64,000 nucleotides of DNA, taken from the NCBI GenBank assembly GCA_964035575.1, contig OZ037886.1:930001-994000 (forward strand), given 5' to 3'. Below the pieces are notes generated by a model, which saw nothing but the letters and a program-made list of their open reading frames with translations, did no database searches and was not told where the DNA came from. The stretch is from Rhynchopus sp. YZ270_cl-10 (lineage: Eukaryota > Euglenozoa > Diplonemea > Diplonemida > Diplonemidae). Both the position numbers and the translations under genes were made by a program. Shown piece by piece: positions 19,701-28,561 of this stretch (position 1 is its first letter; every line of letters begins with the position of its first letter).

Positions 19701-20119
19701 AGGTGTTCCACTGTGGGTTGGGGATTACGCTGACGATTAGTCGGGAGTACGATGCGCTGGACTTTTTGAACCCATCGGAGCGGGCACCGATTGTGTCACT
19801 GCTACAACGTCTGCGGCAGCGTGTCGTGACAAACCTGCAGGAAGACCTCGACGCCACCAACGCCTTCTCTATGATGCAAAGTCCACGTCTCCAAGACGGC
19901 AGCGTCGGCAGCCGCCAGCTCTCCCGCCACATGACCGAGATAGGACTCCGTGATGATCTCTCGACCATGTCCTTCGTCTCCTCCTCCCACGCCATGGGCA
20001 GCCCCGCAACAGTAGGAAGCGCAGCAAGCCCCCTCACCGTCGCCAGCCCCGGTGCACCCCACCCACTAAAACGCAGCACCTTCAAAGCAAGGGAGGTGAT
20101 CAGTCCGTCAGTGGTATGA
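16778..20119 (+). CDS. Voltage-gated K+ channel with long C-terminal region
   Basis: One intronless frame of 1,113 residues. After a 180-residue Ser/Pro-rich cytosolic N-terminus come S1 (about 186-208), S2 (224-242), S3 (251-272), an S4 with Arg at every third position (LRFIRVIRLARVFRVLKL, 297-314), S5 (333-355), a pore loop with the filter TTVGYGD (about 400-406) and S6 ending in PIAIVGNEF. This is a complete Kv-type subunit; tetramers conduct K+ across the plasma or flagellar membrane on depolarisation. About 670 cytosolic residues follow. Residues 921-993 look like a PDZ domain (VISIDPIHTPGLQAGHRIHA then a helix and strand); the rest is unassigned. There is no cyclic-nucleotide-binding signature. 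ATG 16778 was chosen because it directly follows the acceptor at 16774 and the palindrome; the frame is open further upstream. Confidence 0.95.
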   Translation: MNGRPLSRIPKRQNSRRSVVKYDDEESVLYSERDVSGGEEEDEASGGFSGCVTVGTAFSPRGESPAAGTPAAGNTPSCSFATASPTLGPSSPVHKRLDASSSNITAAQKPTTRPESLNALSLSVTMKDTMTEGDDEELSESYVGPSMRPRKYARSAITQSEAGFSYYEDPPTLAQKVNSFMNTRPVALFFMLLIILSTLAFLLETVPELSSDPDYGDPARECPWFCIETVFIFFFTLEYILRWGSANDPVLFPFEAFNIVDVVAIAPYYVELLASQFENPCRDIDDSSGGSGEDLVDLRFIRVIRLARVFRVLKLTSRVSATTVLVATFKNSAAALMVPGFFLLIGIVVWASLMHLAEVGNYETEGVEEAGFYVTNSLGNKVPSLFKSIPDALWWAIVTSTTVGYGDMYPQTSAGKAINSFAMIFGVLFFAMPIAIVGNEFTKAWAEKKRFDLEQADKQDALEADAETSRLEPCTKNWGEKEVKHFRLFFSGLNCTESGFMGLTRAEMAEGTKVGVKDPEKLIPQHFNWALFSAKAKKIASQLATSDFCLLAEDAPDLSGEYIRTDVSSKVWERVDRRACLISCEGHWLITKKGTSFPRLRSKEKHRGSLPSLKTHWLLETDADEFTPSTAKLAPERTELTMIKEPDTFMSDLEFRDSEDGLVLMHAEQEQHKIFVGRKVMGFNSTEEILVYTHPESKVSLKFAPKIKSDPSLVDLAYKVFHMHRAQGPQARRYNDSREEKNTQMYTRDFVVQLYHHLGFARLPTGFRSRAGLKITMGGMTGGREFVFTSDSDLAIYGLGPGSVNPVYIIGTKVCVMNECEKMGQIAGELLVLAQNYFIATDRRCSQRVFLVAYRGTDVRFYSAHFSIEYLNSISLGQRPAEEEAIEIFTYPNRGSNEGLASWPDTIKERDTSNEFRLTFPARDHPLELDVDDNPLRVISIDPIHTPGLQAGHRIHAVNEETVTCVEELEAKLEEVFHCGLGITLTISREYDALDFLNPSERAPIVSLLQRLRQRVVTNLQEDLDATNAFSMMQSPRLQDGSVGSRQLSRHMTEIGLRDDLSTMSFVSSSHAMGSPATVGSAASPLTVASPGAPHPLKRSTFKAREVISPSVV

Positions 20120-20292
20120 CAACCCAGGGTGATTTTACATAGTGTTCCCAACATTTTACGTGGTATTTTGGAACAGAATATTTTTTGTATGGTCCGCACA
20201 TTATCAAACTTCAATATTTTTTGGAGTGTTTTTTTTTTATAGTGTTCGCAGAGAGCCAAGACACTAAGAAACCTCAAAAAAAAATACCTAAA

Positions 20293-20425
20293 CAGTGGAG
20301 CTCATCGGGGTGTCTGCACTAATACCAATTAAGTTTTCAATAAAAAATGTAGTACATAGGCTTCGGCCGACATTGAGTACAGATCGTTATACCTGTAGGT
20401 ATAACGTGATTGTCGATCCAACAAA
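20293..20425 (+). repeat. A-D structured element with UUCG hairpin, copy 1
   Basis: The A half reads GTGGAGCTCATC, then GGTGTCTGCACTAATACC and AAGTTTTCAA. The D half starts with GGC-TTCG-GCC, then CGACA (20368-20372) pairing with TGTCG (20411-20415), and inside it a perfect 9-bp stem CGTTATACC-TGTA-GGTATAACG (20385-20406). It ends in an A-rich tail. It lies 175 bases after the K+ channel stop codon. A second copy at 42.93 kb has different stems but the same pairing. Confidence 0.75.
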
Positions 20426-20644
20426 AAAACCTTCCAACAAAACACAGCAGTCACACCAGTACACGGTCAGAACAGACAGCGACTATCATCTGCAGGGCAC
20501 GTCGACCGTGACAACCCCTGTCCCAAGGGTGCTAAGCCCCGCTTCCGATACTGCGGGGAAGACTGGTTAATGTTGTATTGATTTCTATTGTATGTAGAAC
20601 TGCATGGTTGGGTGTCCACCCCCCGGTACAGCCGGTCATACCAA

Positions 20645-20945
20645 GGTACACTGTTCACGAGAGGGCTTTGTATACCTCTACTTTCTGCTTAGACTTGACT
20701 AGCTTGCTTTTTTTTTGTTTCTCCCATTTGACTTGATTGGCGCAGCAGCTGAGGGTGTTTTTGTTGGTTTTTTTTTCTCTCTCCTGCTTTTTCCGAGGTT
20801 GATGTTGAGAAATTGTGACCACTAAAGCAAAAAAACAACAACAACAACATGACACAATGCTGCGACTAACAACAACAACAAAAAATTCCTTTTGAGAACA
20901 ACAGCCTTCGGAACCCTACCTCGGTAGGCGACTGTCGATGCAAGA
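20645..20945 (+). repeat. B element and D-like hairpin
   Basis: 20647-20675 carries GTACACTGTTCACGAGAGGG and CTTTGTATAC (B family; the outer TACA/TGTA can pair). At 20915-20928 CCTACC-TC-GGTAGG is a 6-bp hairpin followed by CGACTGTCGATGC, a variant of the D half with another stem sequence. Confidence 0.5.
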
Positions 20946-21272
20946 CACAACTTAGACAGCAAAAAAAACCCTTGATGATACATTGTCGATACAAAAAAAA
21001 CCAAAAAAAGATGCCAAAAAAAAATCAGTAAAAGGCATGAAAGTAATATAAAGCAACCAAAGCATTCTATTACAATAAAACAAAACGCGATTTCAAATTT
21101 TTTTTTTCCTCATCTTAAAAAGCATTCATTTATGAACGAATCAAATCACTCTGATTTTTGTTAAGAAATATAAAGAGGGGGGGGTTGTGAAGGAGAAGGG
21201 GGGAGGGGTTCTTTAGGTGAACCTAGGCTTACCATATTTTTATTTTTATTTTATTTTTGTCTAAGAAGTGCT

Positions 21273-21506
21273 ATCTGGGAGGGGTTCGATAACCCCGCGG
21301 AGAACCAGTGACCCCTGCGTCCGCCGATGTACGGTGAGGCGTTTGCACTTTCAAGTTCCCTCTTTTTTTTTTGTCTGTGCATGCAGTCAGTGATGTGTTA
21401 TCTGGCGTTCATTTGTCATTTGTGACCTATATTAACTGCACTACAGCATTTGACGAGAGTGGAGCTCATCTTCGGGTGTCTGCACTAATGCAAACTAAGT
21501 TTTTTC
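21273..21506 (+). repeat. C element followed by A element
   Basis: GGGGTT-CGAT-AACCCC is a 6-bp hairpin followed by GCGGAGAACCAGTG and TTTGCACTTTCAAG, then a T-rich tract and CATGCAG, which looks like a 3' splice site (C family). At 21459 an A element begins (GTGGAGCTCATCTTCGGGTG, then TCTGCACTAATGC). Confidence 0.6.
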
Positions 21507-21891
21507 AAAAAAAATGGAGATGCCCTCAGGGAGATGGGAAGTATGTGTGTGAGGAGGGGTAAGGGCTGCCACCACAAGGCTCCTGATTCCCCACCCCCCC
21601 CCGTTCCCGTATTGTGCAGTGTAGTAGAACCCTTTAGTGAAACAAAAATGACCCTCTTTTTTGCTGTTCTGTCATTGACTAGTAAAATACCCTACCCGAA
21701 TGAAGTGCATGAGATATACACCAACGTCACAGAGAATCTACACAACACACAAACCCCCCCACTATTTGCATTTCGGTTGCTTCTACACACTTTTTTTTTT
21801 CCAACGGAAATATCCTTCTTTGTCTTCCCTCTTCCCCTTAACTGTTTAGATCGTTCTATTTGATTTTTTTTGATTTTATAAATAAACTATA

Positions 21892-22910
21892 ATGCCCGAG
21901 GAAAATGCTGCGACACAGGACATTTCGAAGGTGGTTGGGTCCTGTGTGGACCAGGTGATTACCCCGCAATTAGCATACCAGCATAGTAAAGTTTGTATGT
22001 CAAACCACCAATCAGTTTTTCCCCCCTCCCGTTATCAAACCCACTTTCTTTTTGTTTACAACACTCCAGGGGGGTTCCATAACCCCCGCGGTCAGTCTGC
22101 GTCCCAAATGCGTTTTGCACTGTCGTTATCAACTTCACTTTTTGCATGGTTTGGCGGTCCACCAGGTGTACCAGTCATGTACACTGTTACGAGAGGGCTT
22201 TGTGTTTCAAGTCAAAGTTTGTTTGTGGACATGTGTTGCAATGATTCAACCCTAAAAGGACAACGGGCTCACCTATGTAAGGGTCGAGATTTCGTTCGTT
22301 TACGGAATTAACCAGACAAATGACTCCACCAACCCATCAAAACCCCACCTCCACAGCGCAATGGGTCCAGCAAATCGTTGAAAGTACTATGCAAGCACTA
22401 ATGGCAAAAAATATGCCACGTAAATATATTGGTATGCGCACCTAAGTAGGGTTTTCTTCCCCTCCCACTGCACACACTCACTACCCGCCTAACGCTTTTC
22501 ACTTCCCCCCAACACCCAACACCCTTTCCTCTTTCCAACAGTGCATTGTACCATATTCCAAAAAAGCGGTGCAGGGCTGCACTCAAATACAGCGTGCTTC
22601 TGGGATGCAGCGCAAGACGGTATGGTCTAACTCCTCCACAACTCAAAAAGACATTCCGTCACCAAATTATTTGTCAGCTAAACTCAGGGTAGCCTGAGAT
22701 AAAAAAAGAAATATAGTGGCGTTCATCCTCGGGTGTCTACACTAATACACCATACCAAGTTTTCAAATAAAATAAGGTTTCAAAAGGTTTATCAAAACGT
22801 CATTTTTTGTTTTCAAAACGAACCAACACCCACACACAGGCCATTTCACACACCGGGCGGAGTCGGCATCAATGATCGTCGTAACAAATGTGTTCGCTGT
22901 TGCGATATGA
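21892..22910 (+). CDS. DYNLT1: Tctex-type dynein light chain, four exons
   Basis: Exons 21892-21994, 22357-22431, 22542-22619 and 22840-22910 join in frame to 108 residues; donors are GTATGT, GTATGC and GTATGG. The product aligns with human DYNLT1 along its whole length: AYQHSKVSQW against AYQHSKVNQW, the KYIVHCTIFQKSGAGLHS core, ACFWDAAQDG, and a C-terminal VTNVFAVAI strand like VSAFGLSI. Tctex1 dimers bind the dynein intermediate chain and cargo adaptors in cytoplasmic and axonemal dyneins. Each splice junction is fixed by the alignment. Intron 1 contains C and B repeats and intron 3 an A repeat. The acceptor TTTAG at 21849 precedes the ATG. Confidence 0.93.
22066..22225 (+). repeat. C plus B repeat in intron 1 of the dynein light chain gene
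   Basis: GGGGGTT-CCAT-AACCCCC forms a 7-bp hairpin (the C family, with a changed loop), followed by TTTTGCACTGTCG, and then a B element, GTACACTGTTACGAGAGGGC, in which ACAC pairs with GTGT. Confidence 0.6.
22716..22767 (+). repeat. A element in intron 3 of the dynein light chain gene
   Basis: GTGGCGTTCATCCTCGGGTG, then TCTACACTAATAC and AAGTTTTCAA; no D half follows. Confidence 0.6.
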
Positions 22911-24074
22911 GCTGTAGAGGGTAACGGGTTAAGCGGGCTGGGGGGTTGTGGGGTATATTTCTTTTTTGGCTTGGGACACTGGGGGGTAGGGGGAGGGGGG
23001 TGGGGGTACTGTGTAGAATCGTGGGTGTGCCGAGGCTTTGTCCACATAAATGGTGCACTTTTTTTTCCTTCGAGTTTTGTGTGCAGATTCCCATTTGACA
23101 TTAGGGTGATTGTCGATACTACCGAATGACGTGAATAGGGTAGATGCCCTGCACTCAATCCTGAACCTCAAGGGGTGTCGAGAGAAGATGCCCTTTGCTT
23201 TATTTTGACATGGTTAGCTCATTTACGACTTCAGTTTTTTCCCTCTTTGGAAAAAAGGCCAATATTGAGTACAGAGCAGACCCTAATTATCCACCGGGAT
23301 TTAGGCGATTGTCGATACAAAACAATCAATGCACCAATTACTTCTCTTGCGTTCAACGCAACAAGTGCCTATTCTTCTGGCACAAAAAAATCTTCCCAAT
23401 TTCTCCCTCAAAAAAGGGAATAAATAAGGTAATACGCGCTATCTCCCCCCCCAGGATACGGTGTTGCATACTCCAAGGGGGGCTGAAGGGAGTGGATTGG
23501 GGGGGGAAGCATTCTGCTGGCATTTGTGTGTGTGTGTGTGTGTTTGATAACTAATAGGGGGTAATTCTTGCGTAGAATATGGCCCCAATGTGTGTGTGTA
23601 TTTGAAAGCGGTTGTCGGTAGTTTCTAATAGTGAACACATTGTGTCTCTAAACAATGTGTGTGCTGTTAGTACGACATAGCCATCTTTCAAGATTTTTGA
23701 TTTTTTTTGCTAAAAAATTGTATCTCACAAAACAAAAAAAAGACCCCCTCCTCCCCTCTCCACTATTTCTCCTCGTCGTCCCCTTCCCCCAATTTGGAGA
23801 ATGCAACACAACGCAAAAAAAAAAAAGATCCACCCCCAAATCACATACCAGTTTCCCCCCACTTCCCCATTTTGAGGAGATACGCCATACGTCTTCCACC
23901 AATGTACCCCAAGGTTACATTAATTTACACGAGAGGGATTTTTTGTACTGTACTTCATAACCAGCGCCTTGCTCTCTGCAATAACGAATGTAATCAAGGT
24001 GACTAAGCATGAGAGGCTTAGGATCATCTTATAAAGTTTTCTTTGTATTTCAACTCAATTTTTTCTCTCTCTCA
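22911..24074. other. Intergenic stretch with D and E repeats
   Basis: No coding frame supported. A D-like element is at 23272-23318 (ATTGAGTACAG, stem CCTAA/TTAGG, then GATTGTCGATAC). An E/B element at 23999-24075 (CTAAGC-ATGAGAG-GCTTAG, then CTTTGTATTTCAACTCAA and a CT tract) runs straight into the acceptor CTCAG at 24075 of the next gene. Confidence 0.6.
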
Positions 24075-24157
24075 GGAAAAAGGATTACACAAACGTTAGT
24101 ATGCACCTAGCGTAGCATGCAGCAGGCAGATTTTACCTAACAAAAGCGGTACAGAAA

Positions 24158-26283
24158 ATGCGGCAACAGCAGACATGCTCTAACAGACGGATGCTTCTAG
24201 GCAGCTTCTTGGGGTTTATGGTGGGAACGGTGCTGTCCACGCTTGTCTCTGGGAATTATGTGTTGACGCAACGCCTGCAGAGCCAGCAACACACACACCT
24301 TCCTGACAAACGAAAACCGACCACAGCTCCAGACAGCGTTGCCTCTTCTTCCTCTTCTTCTTCAGAGTCTGCTTCTGATTCCGATGCAGAGTCGGGCTTG
24401 GTGTATAAAAACAATGTGGAAGAGGGTTCGGAGGAGTCTTCTTCATCTTCTCCCCTTCCCTCACCCCCCGCTCCACGTCAAGGACATATGTCGCTTGCAA
24501 AGTTAACAAAGGACAAAGGTGGTTTAGTAATGGACCCCGAAGAGTTTCTCCCGTACACAGCAGTCGATGCGACAACCTCGTTGGCAGCGTCCACTGCGAG
24601 TTGTATGCAAAATGGAATGCAACAGAAATGCCATTTCACGAATTTGGTTGTCAAAAACAATGTCTTCTCTCTAATCGAACCGAAGGGGCGGTATCCTAAC
24701 CCGATCTACCCTGCTGATGGGCAGATATCGCCGTTAAAGAAATATCATAAGTATACGGGACACAAAATCCGTGTTGTTCAGCAGCAGCCCGCAGCGCAAA
24801 TATGTGAACGGATCGTGACACGCCCTACACTCTTCTTTTTTAGGATGTCAGGGCATTCACCCTATCATCTATGGGAGAACAATTTGGGGCCGTTTCATAA
24901 AACATTGCAGGATTTTGCTGCTTTGAAGGAAAAGGTTAATGATGTGACCCAGCTTTTGGTGGCATTTGTTGATAAAAAACCTGTTAAAGGACCTAAGGCG
25001 CCGTATTTGCTGGATATATTGACTCAATCTTTTACGGATTTACCTCTTATTAATGCATCACGTATCGCAAAGAGTACTTGCTTTTCTAATGCTATTGTTG
25101 GAGTTGCTGCAAACCACTTTGATCATAGGTCGCTCATCAAAGCAATGTGGATGCATCTTGCAGGGAAGCTGCCTCCTCCGCTGCCCAAAATACCGAAGGT
25201 TGTTTTTGTCTCCCGCAACCACCCTTCGGTTATCAGGGGGAGGAAGATATCTAATGAGCCGGAGGTGGTCAAAATCATTAATGAGACTGTGATTGCGGCG
25301 ACTGGGCAGGCGGTGGAGTATGTACACATGCAGGACTACTCCTATCAAGAGCAGGTGACACGGACTGTGGATACACAGATCATCATAGGTCCACATGGTG
25401 CTGGTATTGCAAACTGTATCTGGATGCAAAAAGGGGCCGTTGTAATGGAAATGGCCAGCCCCTACGGCAAAACCCTCTTCAACCTCTACCACTCAATGTG
25501 CAAGCGGTCTGACGTTAGTCACCTCTCCTTCGTTGCCGAGCACGACCCTGCGGATCTCAAGGTATGGCGAAAAGGAGATTTGGAAAAAAGGGGTGAAAAA
25601 AAACAAAAAACAACTTTTCAGTTGCCCGACTCTGCCTTCCAAGACAACAAAAGGCTGTACTCTAATCTGATGGTCCCTGTGGAAATGATGGAGGAAAACA
25701 CAAAGCGGGCTCTTGCGCTATACACTAAGGTATTGTCTACTATGTTTTCAAGCTTCCACTTTTTTTGTACACCCTCGCAATTCCACAACTGATGCTATGA
25801 TCAAGGCAACTCACGAGAGGCTTGGGTTCATCTGTAAACATTTCTCTTTTTTTACCAAAGTACACTGTCACGAGAGGGCTTTGTATTTCAACTCTACTTT
25901 TTTTTGTAGCGAAGAGACTGCCCATCTTACTCAGTGTATCCCAATGCGATAACGATAGTGGTAAAGATGTATAGTGCACGAGAGACACATATTACACATT
26001 TTATTTTATTTTTATTCCTACGAAGCTTGCTTTAAAGGGGAAATAGTATTACCGGGTACGGTCGCCAAATCATCCCTCAAACAGGAGGATTTGTGCAATC
26101 AACGAAAAAACCTTTTTTTCCTTTTTACTTACCTACCGATCCTACCATTTTTTTGCGGTCAGTCGGAGGTGTCTGCATCAATAACTATTCTGTTTCTGTC
26201 TTTTGATTTCGTGCCTCGCATCAACCCACACCACCCCCCCCCTTCTCCCACAGAACTACGAACGCTCGCAGAAGGCAGGGTGA
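24158..26283 (+). CDS. GT61-family glycosyltransferase, type II membrane protein
   Basis: Exon 1 24158-25729 (524 codons, donor GTATTG) plus a short last exon 26254-26283 gives 533 residues. Residues 12-32 are a signal anchor, followed by Ser/Asp-rich stem sequence to about 110. The catalytic part shows FFFRMSGHSPYHLWENN (the N-W/W-E region seen in GT61), VVFVSRNHPSVIRGRKISNE, and VDTQIIIGPHGAGIANCIWM (about 404-423), the HGAG signature of EOGT, POMGNT2 and plant xylosyltransferases. It should transfer a sugar, perhaps xylose or GlcNAc, in the ER or Golgi lumen. The C-terminal exon is uncertain: an extra exon starting at 25910 is possible, since a T-rich tract and GTAG precede it. The acceptor at 24075 lies inside an E/B repeat. 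Confidence 0.85.
25800..26000 (+). repeat. E and B repeats in the last intron of the GT61 gene
   Basis: CACGAGAGGCTTGGGTTCATC (E-like) near 25812, GTACACTGTCACGAGAGGGC with CTTTGTATTTCAACTC near 25860-25893 (B), running into a T tract and GTAG at 25909, and GTGCACGAGAGACACAT near 25975 (E). Confidence 0.55.
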
Positions 26284-26527
26284 GCCACGTCTTCAAGGCG
26301 CCCCCCTCCACCATCGCCCCTCCCGTACACACCCTCTCTCATCCTAACAAAATAAGAAGGGCCCTCTGACTGAGAGCCTTTTCCTAGACAAAAGTAACCC
26401 GCTTTTTATTGCGTCAAAACGACCCCCTCTCTCTCCTCTTTACATATACATTGTGTACCCCCATTTCCCCCTTATTATACGCATGGTGGCGCTTAATTTA
26501 ATGAGCGGAAAATGACATTTTCATGCA
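26284..26527. other. Short intergenic stretch
   Basis: Pyrimidine-rich, non-coding; ends in the acceptor ATGCAG at 26528 ahead of the PIGK gene. Confidence 0.5.
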
Positions 26528-26551
26528 GGCACCCCATTTGACGATATTATT

Positions 26552-26569
26552 GGGGGGGGGGGGGGGGGG
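26552..26569 (+). repeat. Run of 18 G
   Basis: An uninterrupted G18 tract lies 4 bases before the PIGK start codon, within the predicted mRNA leader. Length could be affected by sequencing. Confidence 0.85.
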
Positions 26570-26573
26570 AGAA

Positions 26574-27959
26574 ATGTCGTCGTTACACTATTGCCTCTTA
26601 ACGTTATTCTTTGTGACGATTGTAGGGGAGAAGACGCGGGTTGAGGAGCAGGAGGAGAAGGCACGGCGCTTTTTCGAACAAAACGGACGTGCTGCGTCGC
26701 ATTCGAACAACTGGGTGGTTCTTGTTGACACAAGCCGGTTTTGGTCTAACTATCGACATGCTGCGAACGTTCTTTCGGTATGCCATCAAACCCATATATC
26801 CAAGATTTCCCCCAAATAAACTACTTCAGGATATGACAATAAATCATAAATCATAAAAACACTTCGTATATCACCGCAAAATAGTTAACTCTGTTATCAC
26901 GAAGTCCACGAAAACACCACCAACTCCCATACCGTTTTTTAGATTACTCACAGAATTTCACCTCAAAAATCACTACAGATGTACCACATTGCGAAGCGCC
27001 ATGGTGTGCCCGACTCTAATATCATTGTGATGCTTGGTGATGACATCCCCTGCAACGTGCGCAACATCTTCCCTGCCACGATCTACAACAACGCGGACCA
27101 CAGCGTCAACCTCTACGGCAGCAACGTCGAAGTCGACTACCGTGGCTACGAGGTCACCGTCGAAGCCTTTCTCCGCATCCTCACCGACCGCCACCCGGCA
27201 GGCACACCACAGAACAAACGTCTCCTCTCCGACGAGAACAGCAACATCCTCATCTACCTCTCCGGGCACGGCGGCGACCAATTCATCAAATTCCAAGACG
27301 CCGCCGAAGTAACCAACCAAGACGTCCAAGAAAGCCTCTGGCAGATGTGGATTGCAAAGCGCTACCGTTCAGTCCTCCTTTTGGTCGAAACCTGCCAGGC
27401 AGCGACCCTCATTGAAAACATCACTGCCCCCGCAGTTATTTCCTTTGGCTCAAGCGTTCGTGGGCAGAACTCTTATTCTCACCACAACGATCCAGAAGTA
27501 GGCCAGCACGTAATCGACCGGATGACATACTTTACCCTAGAAAAGCTGTCCCCCTTGGAGGCGCATTCACCCCTCTCCGTGTATTCGTACTTCAAATCGT
27601 TCAAACCAAAGCTGCTTCTCTCGGACCCACAGTACTACAGCACGCACCCTCTGAAATTATCGCAAATTCGAATAATGGATTTCTTCTCCTTCAAAGAGAC
27701 CAAAAAGGTGGATGTATATGAGAGTGACGCAGCGGTGAAGGGGGAGGCACTTCCCTGGATGTCCGCATCCAGGACAACAGTGGACACCTCTGGGTCCGAT
27801 GTGTTCCTTTCCACCGGGTCGGGGAGGGCAGGGTCTTCTCAAGGTGTAGTGCAGCATCTCGCCTGTCTGCACGATACGCTGCGAGAAATTGGTGGTGACT
27901 CTGTTCCGATAGCATGTCTTGGGGGTTTGTTGCTGGGGGTGGCAATGACTTTCCTCTAA
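26574..27959 (+). CDS. PIGK: GPI-anchor transamidase catalytic subunit
   Basis: Exons 26574-26777 and 26979-27959 (donor GTATGC) give 394 residues. A signal peptide (1-18) is followed by the C13-peptidase domain: NNWVVLVDTSRFWSNYRHAANVLS at the start, DYRGYEVTVEAFLRIL, the catalytic His in YLSGHGGDQF (His about 164) and the catalytic Cys in LLVETCQAATL (Cys about 207). These are the PIGK/GPI8 signatures. The enzyme cleaves the C-terminal signal of ER proteins and attaches the GPI anchor, within the PIGK-PIGT-GPAA1-PIGS-PIGU complex. The C-terminus ends in a hydrophobic segment (IACLGGLLLGVAMTFL) that can serve as the membrane anchor present in human PIGK. The exon junction falls exactly where the alignment requires it. 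Confidence 0.97.
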
Positions 27960-28524
27960 AAAATTGGGGGTTTTTTGTTAAGATGCCTTCATCTTACAAA
28001 CCTTTTTTATAACTTTTTAGAAAAAAAAGAATGCAGAATTTTATCATTTATTTGTTCTCTTGCGGATTGGGTTTCCTTTTTACATATACTGTTGTAGGCC
28101 GCAGGGTACTTTGTGCTTTCATCCGGATAGCTGGCATCGTATATGGGTCAGTCGGAGGTGCCTGCATCAACAACTACAGTTTGTTGTTCATCTCTTCAAG
28201 AGTGTTTTGTTCTGTTCAAGGGTACTTCTTTAGCACCCTCTGTACCTTCTTTTCATTAGAAAAAGAATGTATATGAAACAATCTGTTCGTCTTTTATTAT
28301 ATGGCGACGTTTGTTACGTGTCTCTTTTTGACCCAAACGTACCCTATGAACCTCTCCAATGATCCCCGCCTATCATAACTGATGAGAGGAAAACGGGAGG
28401 ATGGTAAGGTGTTAACCACGAAATAGCATAATTCGGGTCCAGCAGCATCCGGTGTTCTGGTTGTCTAAGGTGTGCAGTTAGGGGGTTCATTTTTTCTCCC
28501 CTTTTTTGGCTATTTCATCCTACA
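27960..28524. other. Intergenic stretch
   Basis: No coding frame supported. GGTCAGTCGGAGGTGCCTGC near 28147 repeats a sequence at 26158. A CT-rich tract ends in the acceptor CTACAG at 28525. Confidence 0.5.
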
Positions 28525-28561
28525 GGAAAAAAAGGGCGGTTTAAGTCCAAAAGAAAATACA

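Larger units (their letters stand above)
20120..21848. other. Intergenic stretch rich in short structured repeats
   Basis: No coding frame supported. It holds an A-D element (20293-20425), a D-like hairpin (20905-20945), a B element (20645-20695), a C element (21273-21360) and an A element (21459-21506), plus A/T runs. A long CT-rich tract from about 21780 ends in the acceptor TTTAG at 21849. Confidence 0.6.

Noticed and set aside
20365-20420. SECIS element in the A-D repeat
   Set aside because: TGA words face each other loosely, but there is no non-canonical quartet core or apical AA, and the nearby genes have no in-frame TGA needing it.
22398-22646. Minus-strand frame across the dynein light chain exons
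   Set aside because: The + strand exons are fixed by alignment to DYNLT1 over their full length.
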